From Pseudomonas sp. PDM18 (GTDB taxonomy: Bacteria > Pseudomonadota > Gammaproteobacteria > Pseudomonadales > Pseudomonadaceae): a DNA stretch of 64,000 nt. Made by a program: the position numbers and the translations under genes. Of the stretch, positions 31,150 to 43,694 are shown one piece after another. Position 1 is the first letter of the stretch. Each line of letters begins with the position of its first letter. The stretch is from NCBI RefSeq assembly GCF_014852585.1, contig NZ_JACVBX010000013.1:1-64000 (forward strand), given 5' to 3'. Below the pieces are notes generated by a model. The model saw only the letters and a list, made by a program, of their open reading frames with translations. It did no database searches and was not told the DNA's origin.

Positions 31150-31170
31150 GGTGCCCGAGGGCGCCTTTTT
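31150..31170 (+). terminator. Terminator after the L,D-transpeptidase gene
   Basis: GGTGCCC / GGCGCC stem followed by T5, between the transpeptidase and the convergent Nif3-like gene. Confidence 0.75.
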
Positions 31171-31486
31171 AGAACACCATGTCCGACAGCCGCCAGACCT
31201 CGAAGGCCGGCGTCTCGTACGGGTGGGCCTGTTTGAGGGCCTTCACCGAGTCGTGGATCAACTCGTCGGCCACCACCATCTCCACCTTCCACTCGGCGAC
31301 CTGCTCGACGCTGCCGGCCTGCCCGATGAAGGGGTTGCTGCCCTGCAGAGGGCGGAACTGTCCCTGTCCGAGCGCCTGCCAGCAACAGCTGTCATAGGCA
31401 CCGATGCGTCCTGCACCGGCGGCGAACACCGCCTTCTTGACGGGTTCCAGATGGCTTTCCGGAACGTAGAAACACAGTTTGTACAT
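31169..31486 (-). CDS. Nif3-like (NGG1p-interacting factor) small protein
   Basis: The 105-residue protein matches the stand-alone YqfO-type middle domain of the NIF3 family: MYKLCFYVPESHLEPVKKAV, GRIGAYDSCCWQALG, G-x-FRPLQGSNPFIG and ending HPYETPAFEVWRL. Such domains bind metal or act as cation-binding regulators, with function unknown. ATG 31486 has GGAG upstream; the longer frame is not supported. The 183 bp upstream show a small hairpin (TGCCACAAATAGTGGCA near 31550) and nothing else. Confidence 0.84.
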   Translation of the reverse strand: MYKLCFYVPESHLEPVKKAVFAAGAGRIGAYDSCCWQALGQGQFRPLQGSNPFIGQAGSVEQVAEWKVEMVVADELIHDSVKALKQAHPYETPAFEVWRLSDMVF

Positions 31487-31669
31487 CGGAGGCTCCGATC
31501 GAAACAGGGACACAGCCGTGACAAAGGACGCCACGGGTGACAAATCCTGCCACAAATAGTGGCACTTTGCCTCTTATGACTTGCAGGTCATCGTGGAAGT
31601 TCGACCGTCCGGTTCCGGGCTTGTTCGTTTGCGAACGACTTTGTACAAAAACTGTGACGGACTTCGATC

Positions 31670-31930
31670 TCACCGACCAGTGAAGCGCCGCCAGCGCTCT
31701 TTCAGACCTGGCGCCGTCGAGGAGTGGGAACCGTCGCAGAACGGTAACGTCGCCGACAGTCCGCAACTGCACAGCAGCAGATAGCGCTCTCGCCCGACCG
31801 TCAGTTCCAGCGAGTCGGTACAACTCGCGGCGGCATCCGGCGCGCTGGCGCAGTGCCCGCAGCGGCACAGGCGCAGGACCTGTCCCGGCGTGACGGCGCG
31901 AACTTCAGGAAGCCTCTCGTCGTCAGTCAA
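31670..31930 (-). CDS. CDGSH iron-sulfur domain protein
   Basis: The 86-residue protein has the canonical CDGSH site C-x-C-x2-S-x3-P-x-C-D-G-S-H in LCSCGLSATLPFCDGSHS, which holds a [2Fe-2S] cluster by three Cys and one His. The N-terminal half has a degenerate second copy, CRCGHCASAPDAAASC, with no CDGSH. The start is TTG at 31930 with a strong GAGGAGG ahead of it; there is no better ATG. It lies just downstream of the purL terminator. Function unknown, probably redox or iron-related. Confidence 0.86.
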   Translation of the reverse strand: MTDDERLPEVRAVTPGQVLRLCRCGHCASAPDAAASCTDSLELTVGRERYLLLCSCGLSATLPFCDGSHSSTAPGLKERWRRFTGR

Positions 31931-31956
31931 CGCGCCCCTCCTCGGTGGCCGGACAA

Positions 31957-31990
31957 AGAAAAAGGGGAAAGCCGAAGCTTTCCCCTTTCT
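31957..31990 (-). terminator. Terminator downstream of purL
   Basis: Twelve-bp perfect arms AAAGGGGAAAGC / GCTTTCCCCTTT (31961-31988) around CGAA, with a T run on the minus strand. It ends purL before the CDGSH gene. Confidence 0.88.
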
Positions 31991-32010
31991 CGTGTTGCAT
32001 CAGACCGGAC

Positions 32011-35000
32011 TCAGCCGACCCAGACGCGGGCGTTGCGGAACATGCGCATCCAGCCGCCGTCCTCTTCCCACTCGTCCGGACGCCAGGAATTCTGCACCGC
32101 GCGGAACACACGCTCCGGGTGCGGCATCATGATGGTGACGCGGCCGTCGCGACTGGTTAGGCCGGTGATGCCACGCGGCGAGCCGTTCGGGTTGGCCGGG
32201 TAGCTCTCGGTGACCTTGCCCAGGTTGTCGACGAAACGCAGGGCCACGGTGCCGGACAGATCGGACTCCAGCAGCGCCTCCTCGCTCTCGAACTCCGCAT
32301 GGCCTTCGCCGTGGGCGATGGCGATCGGCATGCGCGAACCGGCCATGCCCTGCAGGAAGATCGACTGCGATTCCTGTACCTGGACCATCGCCACGCGCGC
32401 TTCGAACTGCTCGGAACGGTTGCGTACGAAGTGCGGCCAGAACTCGGTGCCGGGGATCAGTTCGTGCAGGTTGGACATCATCTGGCAACCGTTGCACACG
32501 CCGAGGGCGAAGCTGTCCTTGCGCTCGAAGAAGGCCTGGAAGCCATCGCGGGCACGGGCGTTGAACAGGATCGACTTGGCCCAGCCTTCGCCGGCGCCCA
32601 GTACGTCACCGTAGGAGAAGCCGCCGCAGGCCACCAGGCCCTTGAACTGCTCCAGGCTGACGCGACCGGAGAGGATGTCGCTCATGTGCACGTCGACGGC
32701 GGCGAAGCCGGCGCGGTCGAAGGCCGCGGCCATTTCCACCTGACCGTTGACACCCTGCTCGCGCAGGATGGCGATCTGCGGGCGCACGCCTTTCTTGATA
32801 TAGGGTGCGGCGATGTTGTCGTTGACGTCGAAGCTCAGTTTCACCGACAGGCCGGGATTGTCTTCTTCCAGCAGGCCGTCGAATTCCTGGTCGGCGCAGT
32901 CGGCGTTGTCACGCATGCGCTGGATGCGGTAGCTGGTCTCGCTCCAGATGCGCTGCAGGTTGCGGCGCTGGGCGTTGAAGACGCGCTCGCCATTGAAGGA
33001 CAGCTCGATGTCGGCGCCACTGGCCGGCTGACCGATGACCGCGACACAGTCTTCAAGGCCGGCGGCACTGAACTGGGCCAGCACTTCCGGGGTGGCAGCA
33101 GAGCGCACCTGAATAACGGCGCCCAGTTCTTCGTTGAACAGGGCGGCGGTCAGCTCGTCACGGCTGTCGGCCAGTGCGTCGAGGTTCAGGTCCAGACCGC
33201 AATGACCGGCGAAGGCCATTTCGACTACGGTGGCCATCAGGCCGCCGTCGGAACGGTCGTGGTAGGCCAGCAGGTGGCCGTCGGCGTTCAGGCCCTGGAT
33301 CACGGCGAAGAAGGCTTTCAGGTCTTCGGCGTCGTCGACGTCCGGAGCGGCGCGGCCGATCTGGCCGTTGACCTGGGCGAGGATCGAGCCGCCCATGCGG
33401 TTCTTGCCACGACTGAGGTCGATGACGATCAGGTCGCTCTCGCCCTTGTCCAGGCGCAGCTGCGGGGTCAGGGTCTTGCGCACGTCGTTGACCGGGGCGA
33501 AGCCGGAAATGATCAGCGACATCGGCGAAGTGACGCTCTTCTCGGCGTCTCCATCCTGCCAGCGGGTCTTCATGGACATGGAGTCCTTGCCCACCGGAAT
33601 GGTGATGCCCAGCGCCGGGCACAGCTCCATGCCGACCGCCTTGACGGTGTCGTACAGGCGCGCGTCCTCGCCCGGGTGGCCGGCAGCGGCCATCCAGTTG
33701 GCGGAGAGCTTGATCTCGGAAATCTTGTCGATGCTCGCGGCGGCCAGGTTGGTGATGGTCTCGCCGATCGCCATGCGGCCGGAGGCCGGGGCGTCGATCA
33801 CGGCCAGCGGAGTACGCTCGCCCATGGCCATCGCTTCACCGGTGTAGACGTCGAAGCTGGTGGCGGTGACGGCGCAGTCGGCCACCGGGACCTGCCACGG
33901 GCCGACCAACTGATCGCGGGCAACCAGGCCGGTGATGGTGCGGTCGCCGATGGTGATCAGGAAGTTCTTGCTAGCCACGGCCGGGTGACGCAATACGCGC
34001 TCGGTAGACTCGACGAGGTCCAGGCCGGCGGCGGCGAAGTCATCGCCCAGCTCGGCTTCGCGGGTGACCGAACGGTGCATGCGCGGCGGCTTGCCGAGCA
34101 GCACTTCAAGCGGCATGTCCACCGGCTTGTTGCCGAAGTGGCTGTCGGCGACGGTCAGCTGCAGCTCTTCGGTAGCTTCGCCGACCACCGCGAACGGGCA
34201 GCGCTCGCGCTCGCAGATGGCCTTGAAAGTCTCGAAGTCGGCGGCGTCCACCGACATCACGTAGCGTTCCTGCGACTCGTTGCACCAGATTTCCAGCGGG
34301 CTCATGCCCGGCTCGTCATTGGGTACGTTGCGCAGTTCGAAGCGGCCGCCACGGCCGCCATCGTTGATCAGTTCCGGCAGGGCGTTGGAGATGCCGCCCG
34401 CGCCCACGTCGTGGATGAACTTGATCGGGTTGTTCTCGCCCATCTGCCAGCAGCGGTCGATGACCTCCTGGCAGCGGCGTTCCATTTCCGGGTTTTCGCG
34501 CTGCACCGAAGCGAAGTCCAGGTCAGCGGCGGAAGCGCCGGTGGCCATGGAGGAAGCGGCGCCGCCGCCCAGGCCGATCAGCATGGCCGGGCCGCCGAGC
34601 ACGATGAGCTTGGCGCCGACCGAGATCTCGCCCTTCTGCACGTGGTCTTCGCGGATGTTGCCCAGGCCGCCGGCGATCATGATCGGCTTGTGGTAACCGC
34701 GGACTTCCTCACCACGCGGGGTGGCGATGGCCTGCTCGAAGGTACGGAAGTAGCCGGCCAGGTTCGGGCGGCCGAATTCGTTGTTGAACGCGGCGCCGCC
34801 CAGCGGGCCTTCGATCATGATGTCCAGCGGGGTGACGATGCGCTCGGGCTTGCCGTAGGGCACTTCCCAGGGCTGCTCGAAACCGGGGATGTTGAGGTTG
34901 GAAACGGTGAAGCCGACCAGACCGGCCTTCGGCTTGGCGCCACGCCCGGTCGCGCCTTCGTCGCGGATCTCGCCGCCGGAGCCGGTGGAGGCGCCGGGGA

Positions 35001-35907
35001 AGGGAGCGATGGCGGTCGGGTGGTTGTGGGTCTCCACCTTCATCAGGATATGCACCGGTTCTTCACTGGCGCCGTACTGGCGGGTCTCGGCGTTCGGGTA
35101 GAAGCGGCCGGCGACGTAGCCCTTCATCACCGCGGCGTTGTCCTTGTAGGCGGACAGCACGCCTTCGCGGTGCATTTCATAGGTGTTCTTGATCATGCCG
35201 AACAGGCTCTTGTCCTGAGCCTGGCCGTCGATATCCCAACTGGCGTTGAAGATCTTGTGGCGGCAGTGTTCAGAGTTGGCCTGGGCGAACATCATCAGCT
35301 CGACGTCGTGTGGGTTGCGACCCATCTCGACGAAGCTCTTTACCAGGTAGTCGATCTCGTCTTCGGCCAGGGCCAGGCCCAGCTCGAGGTTGGCCTTCTC
35401 CAACGCGGCGCGACCGCCAGCGAGGATGTCGACCACGGTCAGCGGCTTGGGCTGGGCGTGGCTGAACAGGGCCGAAGCTTCTTCGAGCTCATTCAGTACA
35501 AGCTGGGTCATGCGGTCGTGCAGGCGGGCGGCGACGGCTTGCGCGTCGGCCTCGCTCAGGTCGCCGGTGACGTAGTAGGCGATGCCGCGCTCGAGGCGCT
35601 CGATCTTCGCCAGGCCGCAGTTGCGGGCGATGTCAGAGGCCTTGCTCGACCAGGGCGAGATGGTGCCGAAGCGCGGGAGAACCAGGAACAGACGGCCGGC
35701 GGGCTCCTGCACGGGAACGCTCGGACCGTATTTCAGCAGGCGCGCCAGGACTTGTTCTTCCTCGGCGTTGAGGGCTCCGGTGACCTCGGCGAAGTGCGCA
35801 AACTCGGCATACAGCCCGGTGACGGCGGGCACATGCTGGGTCAGCAGGTCGAGCAGTTTGCCGTGGCGGAAAGCGGAAAGGGCGGGAGCACCGCGCAGGA
35901 TCAGCAT
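32011..35907 (-). CDS. purL: Phosphoribosylformylglycinamidine synthase
   Basis: The 1298-residue enzyme makes FGAM from FGAR, glutamine and ATP. It is the large fused Proteobacterial form: an N-terminal PurS-like part ([13 protein letters not shown]), two AIRS-type ATP-binding halves ([20 protein letters not shown]) and a C-terminal class I glutaminase with the nucleophile in GVCNGCQMM and the His/Glu in HGEGHAEF region. ATG 35907 gives the usual start; the frame further upstream is not conserved. The antisense strand carries a very long open frame, which is a GC-rich shadow and not a gene. Confidence 0.97.
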   Translation of the reverse strand: MLILRGAPALSAFRHGKLLDLLTQHVPAVTGLYAEFAHFAEVTGALNAEEEQVLARLLKYGPSVPVQEPAGRLFLVLPRFGTISPWSSKASDIARNCGLAKIERLERGIAYYVTGDLSEADAQAVAARLHDRMTQLVLNELEEASALFSHAQPKPLTVVDILAGGRAALEKANLELGLALAEDEIDYLVKSFVEMGRNPHDVELMMFAQANSEHCRHKIFNASWDIDGQAQDKSLFGMIKNTYEMHREGVLSAYKDNAAVMKGYVAGRFYPNAETRQYGASEEPVHILMKVETHNHPTAIAPFPGASTGSGGEIRDEGATGRGAKPKAGLVGFTVSNLNIPGFEQPWEVPYGKPERIVTPLDIMIEGPLGGAAFNNEFGRPNLAGYFRTFEQAIATPRGEEVRGYHKPIMIAGGLGNIREDHVQKGEISVGAKLIVLGGPAMLIGLGGGAASSMATGASAADLDFASVQRENPEMERRCQEVIDRCWQMGENNPIKFIHDVGAGGISNALPELINDGGRGGRFELRNVPNDEPGMSPLEIWCNESQERYVMSVDAADFETFKAICERERCPFAVVGEATEELQLTVADSHFGNKPVDMPLEVLLGKPPRMHRSVTREAELGDDFAAAGLDLVESTERVLRHPAVASKNFLITIGDRTITGLVARDQLVGPWQVPVADCAVTATSFDVYTGEAMAMGERTPLAVIDAPASGRMAIGETITNLAAASIDKISEIKLSANWMAAAGHPGEDARLYDTVKAVGMELCPALGITIPVGKDSMSMKTRWQDGDAEKSVTSPMSLIISGFAPVNDVRKTLTPQLRLDKGESDLIVIDLSRGKNRMGGSILAQVNGQIGRAAPDVDDAEDLKAFFAVIQGLNADGHLLAYHDRSDGGLMATVVEMAFAGHCGLDLNLDALADSRDELTAALFNEELGAVIQVRSAATPEVLAQFSAAGLEDCVAVIGQPASGADIELSFNGERVFNAQRRNLQRIWSETSYRIQRMRDNADCADQEFDGLLEEDNPGLSVKLSFDVNDNIAAPYIKKGVRPQIAILREQGVNGQVEMAAAFDRAGFAAVDVHMSDILSGRVSLEQFKGLVACGGFSYGDVLGAGEGWAKSILFNARARDGFQAFFERKDSFALGVCNGCQMMSNLHELIPGTEFWPHFVRNRSEQFEARVAMVQVQESQSIFLQGMAGSRMPIAIAHGEGHAEFESEEALLESDLSGTVALRFVDNLGKVTESYPANPNGSPRGITGLTSRDGRVTIMMPHPERVFRAVQNSWRPDEWEEDGGWMRMFRNARVWVG

Positions 35908-36077
35908 TGTCGGAACAGCCTCTGGAGACGGGGAAGTGTGTGGGGCCGGCCGGGCCGGCCCACAGAGGCCGTGCATTCTACCGTAAAGCGTTGCTCGGCG
36001 GCAGCTTTCAAGTACCTTCCTTGCCGTTGCTCCGGCGGAAATCGCCATTCATCTTCGAAGGCCTTCGAGCGGCCTAG

Positions 36078-37673
<1,596 letters not shown>

Positions 37674-37803
37674 GGCAGTCGTTCAGAGCATCTCCTGCGT
37701 AGCCTTTCCCAGACACGCACCCTCCATTACGAATCCCCACCGGCCGCGTAGCCGCGTCTGCGCAAAGCACGTGCCTCACTGCGACGTGGGTTTGTTGGTG
37801 ATG

Positions 37804-37882
37804 GATTTCGCGGACAAGGTCCGCTCCTATGACAACCGAATCCCAGGCGCTGGGCTGGTTCGCGAGCAAGCTCGCTCCTACG
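37804..37882. repeat. Pair of REP-like sequences
   Basis: Two related hairpins, TTCGCGGACAAGGTCCGCTC (37807-37826) and GTTCGCGAGCAAGCTCGCTC (37859-37878) each followed by CTA and GA, carry the Pseudomonas REP core. The same core occurs near 45930 and 59645. They lie in the 577-bp gap between mltF and tadA. Confidence 0.75.
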
Positions 37883-37970
37883 AAGAGCCTCTACCCCATC
37901 CGCCCCTGGCTTTGGCTTTTAAAGACTTCCAGGAAAATATCCGCGCACGCCGAATGCCCCGTTCAGGAGG

Positions 37971-38190
37971 CCTCGTTGAAGCGGAGTTTCAGGGGTTGAG
38001 CGACATGGATGTCGCGAGAGCCGCGATGGGCCAGGGATGGCCCTTCGCGGCGGGCCCCTGAAACTTCGCTTCGACGAGGGAATTTTTCGCCTAGGCGAAA
38101 AACCGGATGTCCGGGGCAAGACTTTTGCCTACTTTGGGGCGTTTGCCAAAGTAGGTCGCCCGAGGGGGCGAAACCACAGAGTCCGAGCGC
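37971..38190. repeat. Structured non-coding repeat with nested hairpins
   Basis: A 25-bp near-perfect outer stem (37971-37995 with 38055-38079, two changes that remain G-U pairs in RNA) encloses two inner hairpins around GCGACATGGATGTCGC and CCGCGATGGGCCAGGGATGG. It is followed by a perfect 20-bp palindrome (38083-38102, centre CGCCTAGGCG), a perfect 10-bp hairpin CCTACTTTGG / CCAAAGTAGG (38128-38155) and CGCCC/GGGCG at 38157-38172. Short open frames inside are by-products of the symmetry. I recall similar sequence scattered in Pseudomonas genomes, but copy number is unchecked. Confidence 0.75.
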
Positions 38191-38247
38191 ACGCCGAAGC
38201 GACGCAGCACACCCAACAAGAGGCCCAGTATCACAAAGGGAAAATGA

Positions 38248-38769
38248 TCAGCCCTTGCTACGCCGCGCCTTGAAGAACGCCGACAACATCGCGCTGCACT
38301 CATCCCCCAGCACCCCGCCCTCCACCAGCACCCGGTGATTGAGAAAGTCCTGCTCGAAGAAGTTACCCCGACTGACCACCACTCCGGACTTCGGCTCGGC
38401 AGCACCAAACACCACGCGCTGGATGCGCGAATGCACCAGCAGGCCAGCGCACATGCTGCAAGGTTCGAGAGTCACATAGAGCGTACTGCCAGGCAGCCGA
38501 TAATTCTGCGTAGCCGCAGAAGCCTCGCGGATCGCGACCATCTCGGCATGGGCACTGGGATCATGGGAAGTGATCGGCCGGTTGAAGCCACGCCCGATGA
38601 CCAGCCCATCCAACACCAGCACTGCGCCCACCGGCACTTCGCCCAGGGCCGCACCCTGTTCGGCCAGCGCCATGGCCTCGCGCATGAAGGGGATGTCCTG
38701 GCTGCGGTCGATGACCGGCACCAGCCCCTTCACCGTCGGGTGTCCCTTGCTATTGGTCAGCCGCACCAT
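38248..38769 (-). CDS. tadA: tRNA-specific adenosine deaminase
   Basis: The 173-residue enzyme converts A34 to inosine in tRNA-Arg(ACG). The zinc-deaminase site is complete: HAEMVA (His and catalytic Glu) and PCSMCAG (two Cys). The C-terminal FFEQDFLNHRVLVEGGVL is the TadA end. The start is uncertain: ATG 38769 overlaps the multicopper oxidase stop at 38757, while a GTG near residue 13 (VKGLVP) with AAGGGA upstream is possible. Either gives the intact domain. Confidence 0.92.
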   Translation of the reverse strand: MVRLTNSKGHPTVKGLVPVIDRSQDIPFMREAMALAEQGAALGEVPVGAVLVLDGLVIGRGFNRPITSHDPSAHAEMVAIREASAATQNYRLPGSTLYVTLEPCSMCAGLLVHSRIQRVVFGAAEPKSGVVVSRGNFFEQDFLNHRVLVEGGVLGDECSAMLSAFFKARRSKG

Positions 38770-40160
38770 GCCTCGCCCACCGCGATGGTTCCCATCAGGC
38801 CCGTCTCCATGTGATCGATCACGTGGCAGTGGAACATCCACAGGCCGGGGTTATCCGCCACCAGCGCCACGCGTGCCGTCTCATTCTTGCCCAGCAGGTA
38901 GGTGTCGGTGAAGTACGGGATGATGTCCCGACGATCCGAATCGAGCACCTTGAAGGCCATGCCGTGCAGGTGGATCGGGTGCTGATACTGGGTCATGTTG
39001 CGCAGCACGAAGATGTAGCTATTACCTTCCTTGAGCTTGGCCAGCGGCGGCGCGTTGTGCTTGTGCTCCTCACCGCCCTGCCAGGCCACGCCGTTGATCT
39101 GCCACAGCGAAGGCGTCGACTGGCCCTTGGAGTAGTCGGACATGGCGCCCACCCACTCGAACTTGAAGTTGATGGTCTCGGCATTCTTCAGGTCCGGCTC
39201 GGCAACCGGGTTGCGCGGCAGCGGGGCCGGCCACTTGGCAGTCGGTGCGTTGGGATTGGCGACGCCACGGATGGTCGCCAGGCGCACCGGACCGTTGCGC
39301 AGCGACAGCTCGACGCCTTCGGCCGGCCCACAGATGCCCAGCTCCAGGCGCATACCCGGACCGATCCAGTACTGGTCGTTCGGGCCCTTGCCGAAATCGC
39401 GCGGCTCCACCGGATGACCGTCGATGGCGTAGATCTTGGCCTCGGCATCCGGCAGATTTAGACGGTAGGTCACGGTGTTGTCGACGTTGAGGATGCGCAC
39501 CCGGACGATCTCGCCGGCGGGCAGTTCGATCACCGGCGTACGCGCGCCGTTGATGGTCGACAGGCGCCCACGAGTGCCTTCACGTGCAGCCTCGCGGGGA
39601 ACGCTGAAGGCGGTGAAATTGCCTTCCTCGTCGACGTGCCAGGTCTTCAGGTTGAGGATCTTCTCGCTGGTGAACTCGGTCGGCTCGCGCTCGTCGATGA
39701 TCAGCGGCCCGACCAGGCCGCGGCCCAACTGCTCGCTGCTCATCAGGTGCGGGTGATACCAGTAGCTGCCGGCGTCCGGCGTCTTGAACTGGTAGACGAA
39801 GCTCTCGCCCGGCTGTACCGGCGGCTGCGAGATGTAGGGCACGCCGTCCATCTCGATGGGCAGGCGGATACCGTGCCAGTGGATGGTAGTTGGCTCGTCC
39901 AGCTTGTTGGTGAAGCGCACCCGCAGCCAGTCGCCCTGACGCGCGCGGATCTCCACGCCGGGAGCCTGGCCGCCATAGCCCAGGCCGGGGGTCTTGTGGC
40001 CGGGCACCAACTCCAGGTCAAGCGGGGCGGCGATCAGTTCGTAATCGTGCTCGGCGGCGACTTCCGGGCGCGCCAGCCAAATGCGCGCGCCACCGGCGCC
40101 CAGGCCGAGCACGGCCAGGCCGGCGATGCCGCCGAGTACTTGTCTACGGGTAAACGACAT
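38757..40160 (-). CDS. Tat-exported multicopper oxidase
   Basis: The 467-residue protein begins MSFTRRQVLGGIAGLAVLG, a twin-arginine signal, and has the four copper motifs: HWHG, WYHPHL, HPIHLHG and HCHVIDHMETGLM. It is a three-domain laccase/CueO-type oxidase that should oxidise a metal or phenol in the periplasm with reduction of oxygen to water. The lack of a CueO-like methionine-rich segment leaves the substrate open. Its stop overlaps the tadA start region. The 256 bp between it and guaA hold only a weak hairpin. Confidence 0.9.
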   Translation of the reverse strand: MSFTRRQVLGGIAGLAVLGLGAGGARIWLARPEVAAEHDYELIAAPLDLELVPGHKTPGLGYGGQAPGVEIRARQGDWLRVRFTNKLDEPTTIHWHGIRLPIEMDGVPYISQPPVQPGESFVYQFKTPDAGSYWYHPHLMSSEQLGRGLVGPLIIDEREPTEFTSEKILNLKTWHVDEEGNFTAFSVPREAAREGTRGRLSTINGARTPVIELPAGEIVRVRILNVDNTVTYRLNLPDAEAKIYAIDGHPVEPRDFGKGPNDQYWIGPGMRLELGICGPAEGVELSLRNGPVRLATIRGVANPNAPTAKWPAPLPRNPVAEPDLKNAETINFKFEWVGAMSDYSKGQSTPSLWQINGVAWQGGEEHKHNAPPLAKLKEGNSYIFVLRNMTQYQHPIHLHGMAFKVLDSDRRDIIPYFTDTYLLGKNETARVALVADNPGLWMFHCHVIDHMETGLMGTIAVGEAWCG

Positions 40161-40416
40161 GGGTCCAGACTCCTAGAACAAGGGACTTGCGACCCCATCG
40201 GCTATCACGGAGGTTGGCGCGTTTCGCGCCTGGCGCCAGGCTCTTGCGGCCGGCTGCACGGTCCTGCCGGCTGAAACGCAAGCAGGAAGCAACTCTGCAT
40301 GAAGAGGCAAACGCCTCTCATGCGCCAGGTCAAGGACGGGTATTCCCGCCCTCGCCTGTTGCAGAAGGCGGCGAGATTGCCGTCTTCTGCGTTAAGGAAA
40401 CGTTAAACGTCTCCGA

Positions 40417-41994
40417 TCATTCCCACTCGATGGTGGCCGGCGGCTTGCTCGATACGTCGTAGGTGACGCGGGAGATGCCTTCGATCTCGTTGATGATGCG
40501 GTTCGAGACCTTCTCCAGCAGCTCGTAAGGCAGGTGCGCCCAGCGAGCGGTCATGAAGTCGATGGTTTCCACCGCGCGCAGGGCCACGACCCAGGCGTAG
40601 CGACGGCCATCACCGACCACGCCGACGGATTTCACCGGCTGGAACACCACGAAGGCCTGGCTGGTCTTGTGGTACCAGTCGAAGTTGCGCAGCTCTTCGA
40701 TGAAGATGTGGTCCGCGCGACGCAGCAGGTCGGCGTACTCCTTCTTCACCTCGCCGAGGATCCGCACACCCAGGCCCGGGCCCGGGAACGGGTGGCGGTA
40801 GACCATGTCGTACGGCAGGCCCAGTTCCAGGCCGATCTTGCGGACTTCGTCCTTGAACAACTCGCGCAGCGGCTCGACCAATTCGAACTGCATGTCTTCA
40901 GGCAGGCCGCCGACGTTGTGGTGCGACTTGATCACGTGGGCCTTGCCGGTCTTGGCGCCGGCCGACTCGATCACGTCCGGGTAGATGGTGCCCTGGGCGA
41001 GGAACTTCACGTCCTTCAGCTTGGTGGCTTCCTCGTCGAAGACCTCGATGAAGCTGCCGCCGATGATCTTGCGCTTCTGCTCCGGGTCGCTGACACCGGC
41101 CAGGCGGCTAAGGAACTTCTCCTCGGCGTTGGCGCGGATGACCTTGACGCCCATGTTCTCAGCGAACATGGCCATCACCTGGTCACCTTCGTGCAGGCGC
41201 AGCAGGCCGTTGTCGACGAATACGCAGGTCAGCTGGTCGCCGATGGCCTTGTGCAGCAGGGCCGCGACCACCGAGGAGTCGACGCCGCCGGACAGGCCGA
41301 GCAGCACCTTGGAGTTGCCGACCTGGGCGCGAACGGTGGCGATGGCGTCGTTGACGATGTTCGACGGAGTCCACAGGGCTTCGCAGCCGCAGATGTCCAG
41401 CACGAAGCGGGAGAGGATGCGACCGCCCTGCTTGGTGTGGGTCACTTCCGGGTGGAACTGCACGCCGTAGTAGCCGCGGGCATCGTCGGCCATGGCGGCG
41501 ATCGGGCAGCTCGGGGTGCTGGCGAGGATGTGGAAGCCGGCCGGGATTTCGGTGACCTTGTCGCCGTGGCTCATCCACACATCGAGGCCGAACACGCCAT
41601 CTTCGCTGACGCAATCTTCGATGCCGTCCAGCAGGCGGGCCTTGCCGACCACGTCGACGCGGGCGTAGCCGAACTCGCGCAGGTCAGAGCCCAGGACCTT
41701 GCCGCCCATCTGCTCGGCCATGGTCTGCATGCCGTAGCAGATGCCGAACAGCGGCACCTTCAGGTCGAACACGGCCTGCGGCGCGCGCGGGCTGTTGGCT
41801 TCGTGCACCGACTCCGGGCCACCGGCCAGGATGATGCCGCGCGGGGCGAAGGCACGAACGTCATCGTCGCTCATGTCGAACGGATGGATTTCGCAGTACA
41901 CGCCGATCTCGCGGACGCGGCGGGCGATCAGCTGGGTGTACTGGGAGCCGAAGTCGAGGATCAGGATCCGGTGAGCGTGAATGTCTTGGGCCAT
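40417..41994 (-). CDS. guaA: GMP synthase (glutamine-hydrolysing)
   Basis: The 525-residue enzyme converts XMP to GMP. It has a class I glutaminase domain ([13 protein letters not shown] with the Cys, [10 protein letters not shown] with the His-Glu pair), the PP-loop [15 protein letters not shown] and the C-terminal dimerisation domain ([17 protein letters not shown]). ATG 41994 gives the 525-residue length usual in Pseudomonas; ATG 42000 is just upstream. It follows guaB on the minus strand behind a strong intergenic hairpin. Confidence 0.96.
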   Translation of the reverse strand: MAQDIHAHRILILDFGSQYTQLIARRVREIGVYCEIHPFDMSDDDVRAFAPRGIILAGGPESVHEANSPRAPQAVFDLKVPLFGICYGMQTMAEQMGGKVLGSDLREFGYARVDVVGKARLLDGIEDCVSEDGVFGLDVWMSHGDKVTEIPAGFHILASTPSCPIAAMADDARGYYGVQFHPEVTHTKQGGRILSRFVLDICGCEALWTPSNIVNDAIATVRAQVGNSKVLLGLSGGVDSSVVAALLHKAIGDQLTCVFVDNGLLRLHEGDQVMAMFAENMGVKVIRANAEEKFLSRLAGVSDPEQKRKIIGGSFIEVFDEEATKLKDVKFLAQGTIYPDVIESAGAKTGKAHVIKSHHNVGGLPEDMQFELVEPLRELFKDEVRKIGLELGLPYDMVYRHPFPGPGLGVRILGEVKKEYADLLRRADHIFIEELRNFDWYHKTSQAFVVFQPVKSVGVVGDGRRYAWVVALRAVETIDFMTARWAHLPYELLEKVSNRIINEIEGISRVTYDVSSKPPATIEWE

Positions 41995-42023
41995 GGCCAT
42001 CTCTCGTAGCGAAATTCTTAAAC

Positions 42024-42054
42024 GACACGGGGCTGTATCAACCAGCCCCGTGTC
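42024..42054. other. Strong hairpin between guaB and guaA
   Basis: Twelve-bp perfect arms GACACGGGGCTG (42024-42035) and CAGCCCCGTGTC (42043-42054) around a seven-base loop lie in the 82-bp gap. There is no T run on either side, so it is not a clear terminator; it may set the guaB/guaA ratio by RNA processing or stability. Confidence 0.75.
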
Positions 42055-42076
42055 CGACTCATTTACCTTGAAGCCC

Positions 42077-43591
<1,515 letters not shown>

Positions 43592-43694
43592 TCAGCTAGG
43601 GGGCGCGGCTCAACGCAACCTGACGATCTGAATAAGGCCTTTCTGCGCCTTGCGCGCTGGCCCCTGTTCACGGGGCCGCTTATCATCCTTCGCC

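Noticed and set aside
38009..38338. Short open frames inside the structured repeat
   Set aside because: They arise from the palindromic sequence itself; no ribosome site and no family match. The region is better read as non-coding.
40362..40389. Terminator after guaA
   Set aside because: CAGAAGGCGG / CCGTCTTCTG can pair, but there is no T run on the minus strand; left out as too weak.
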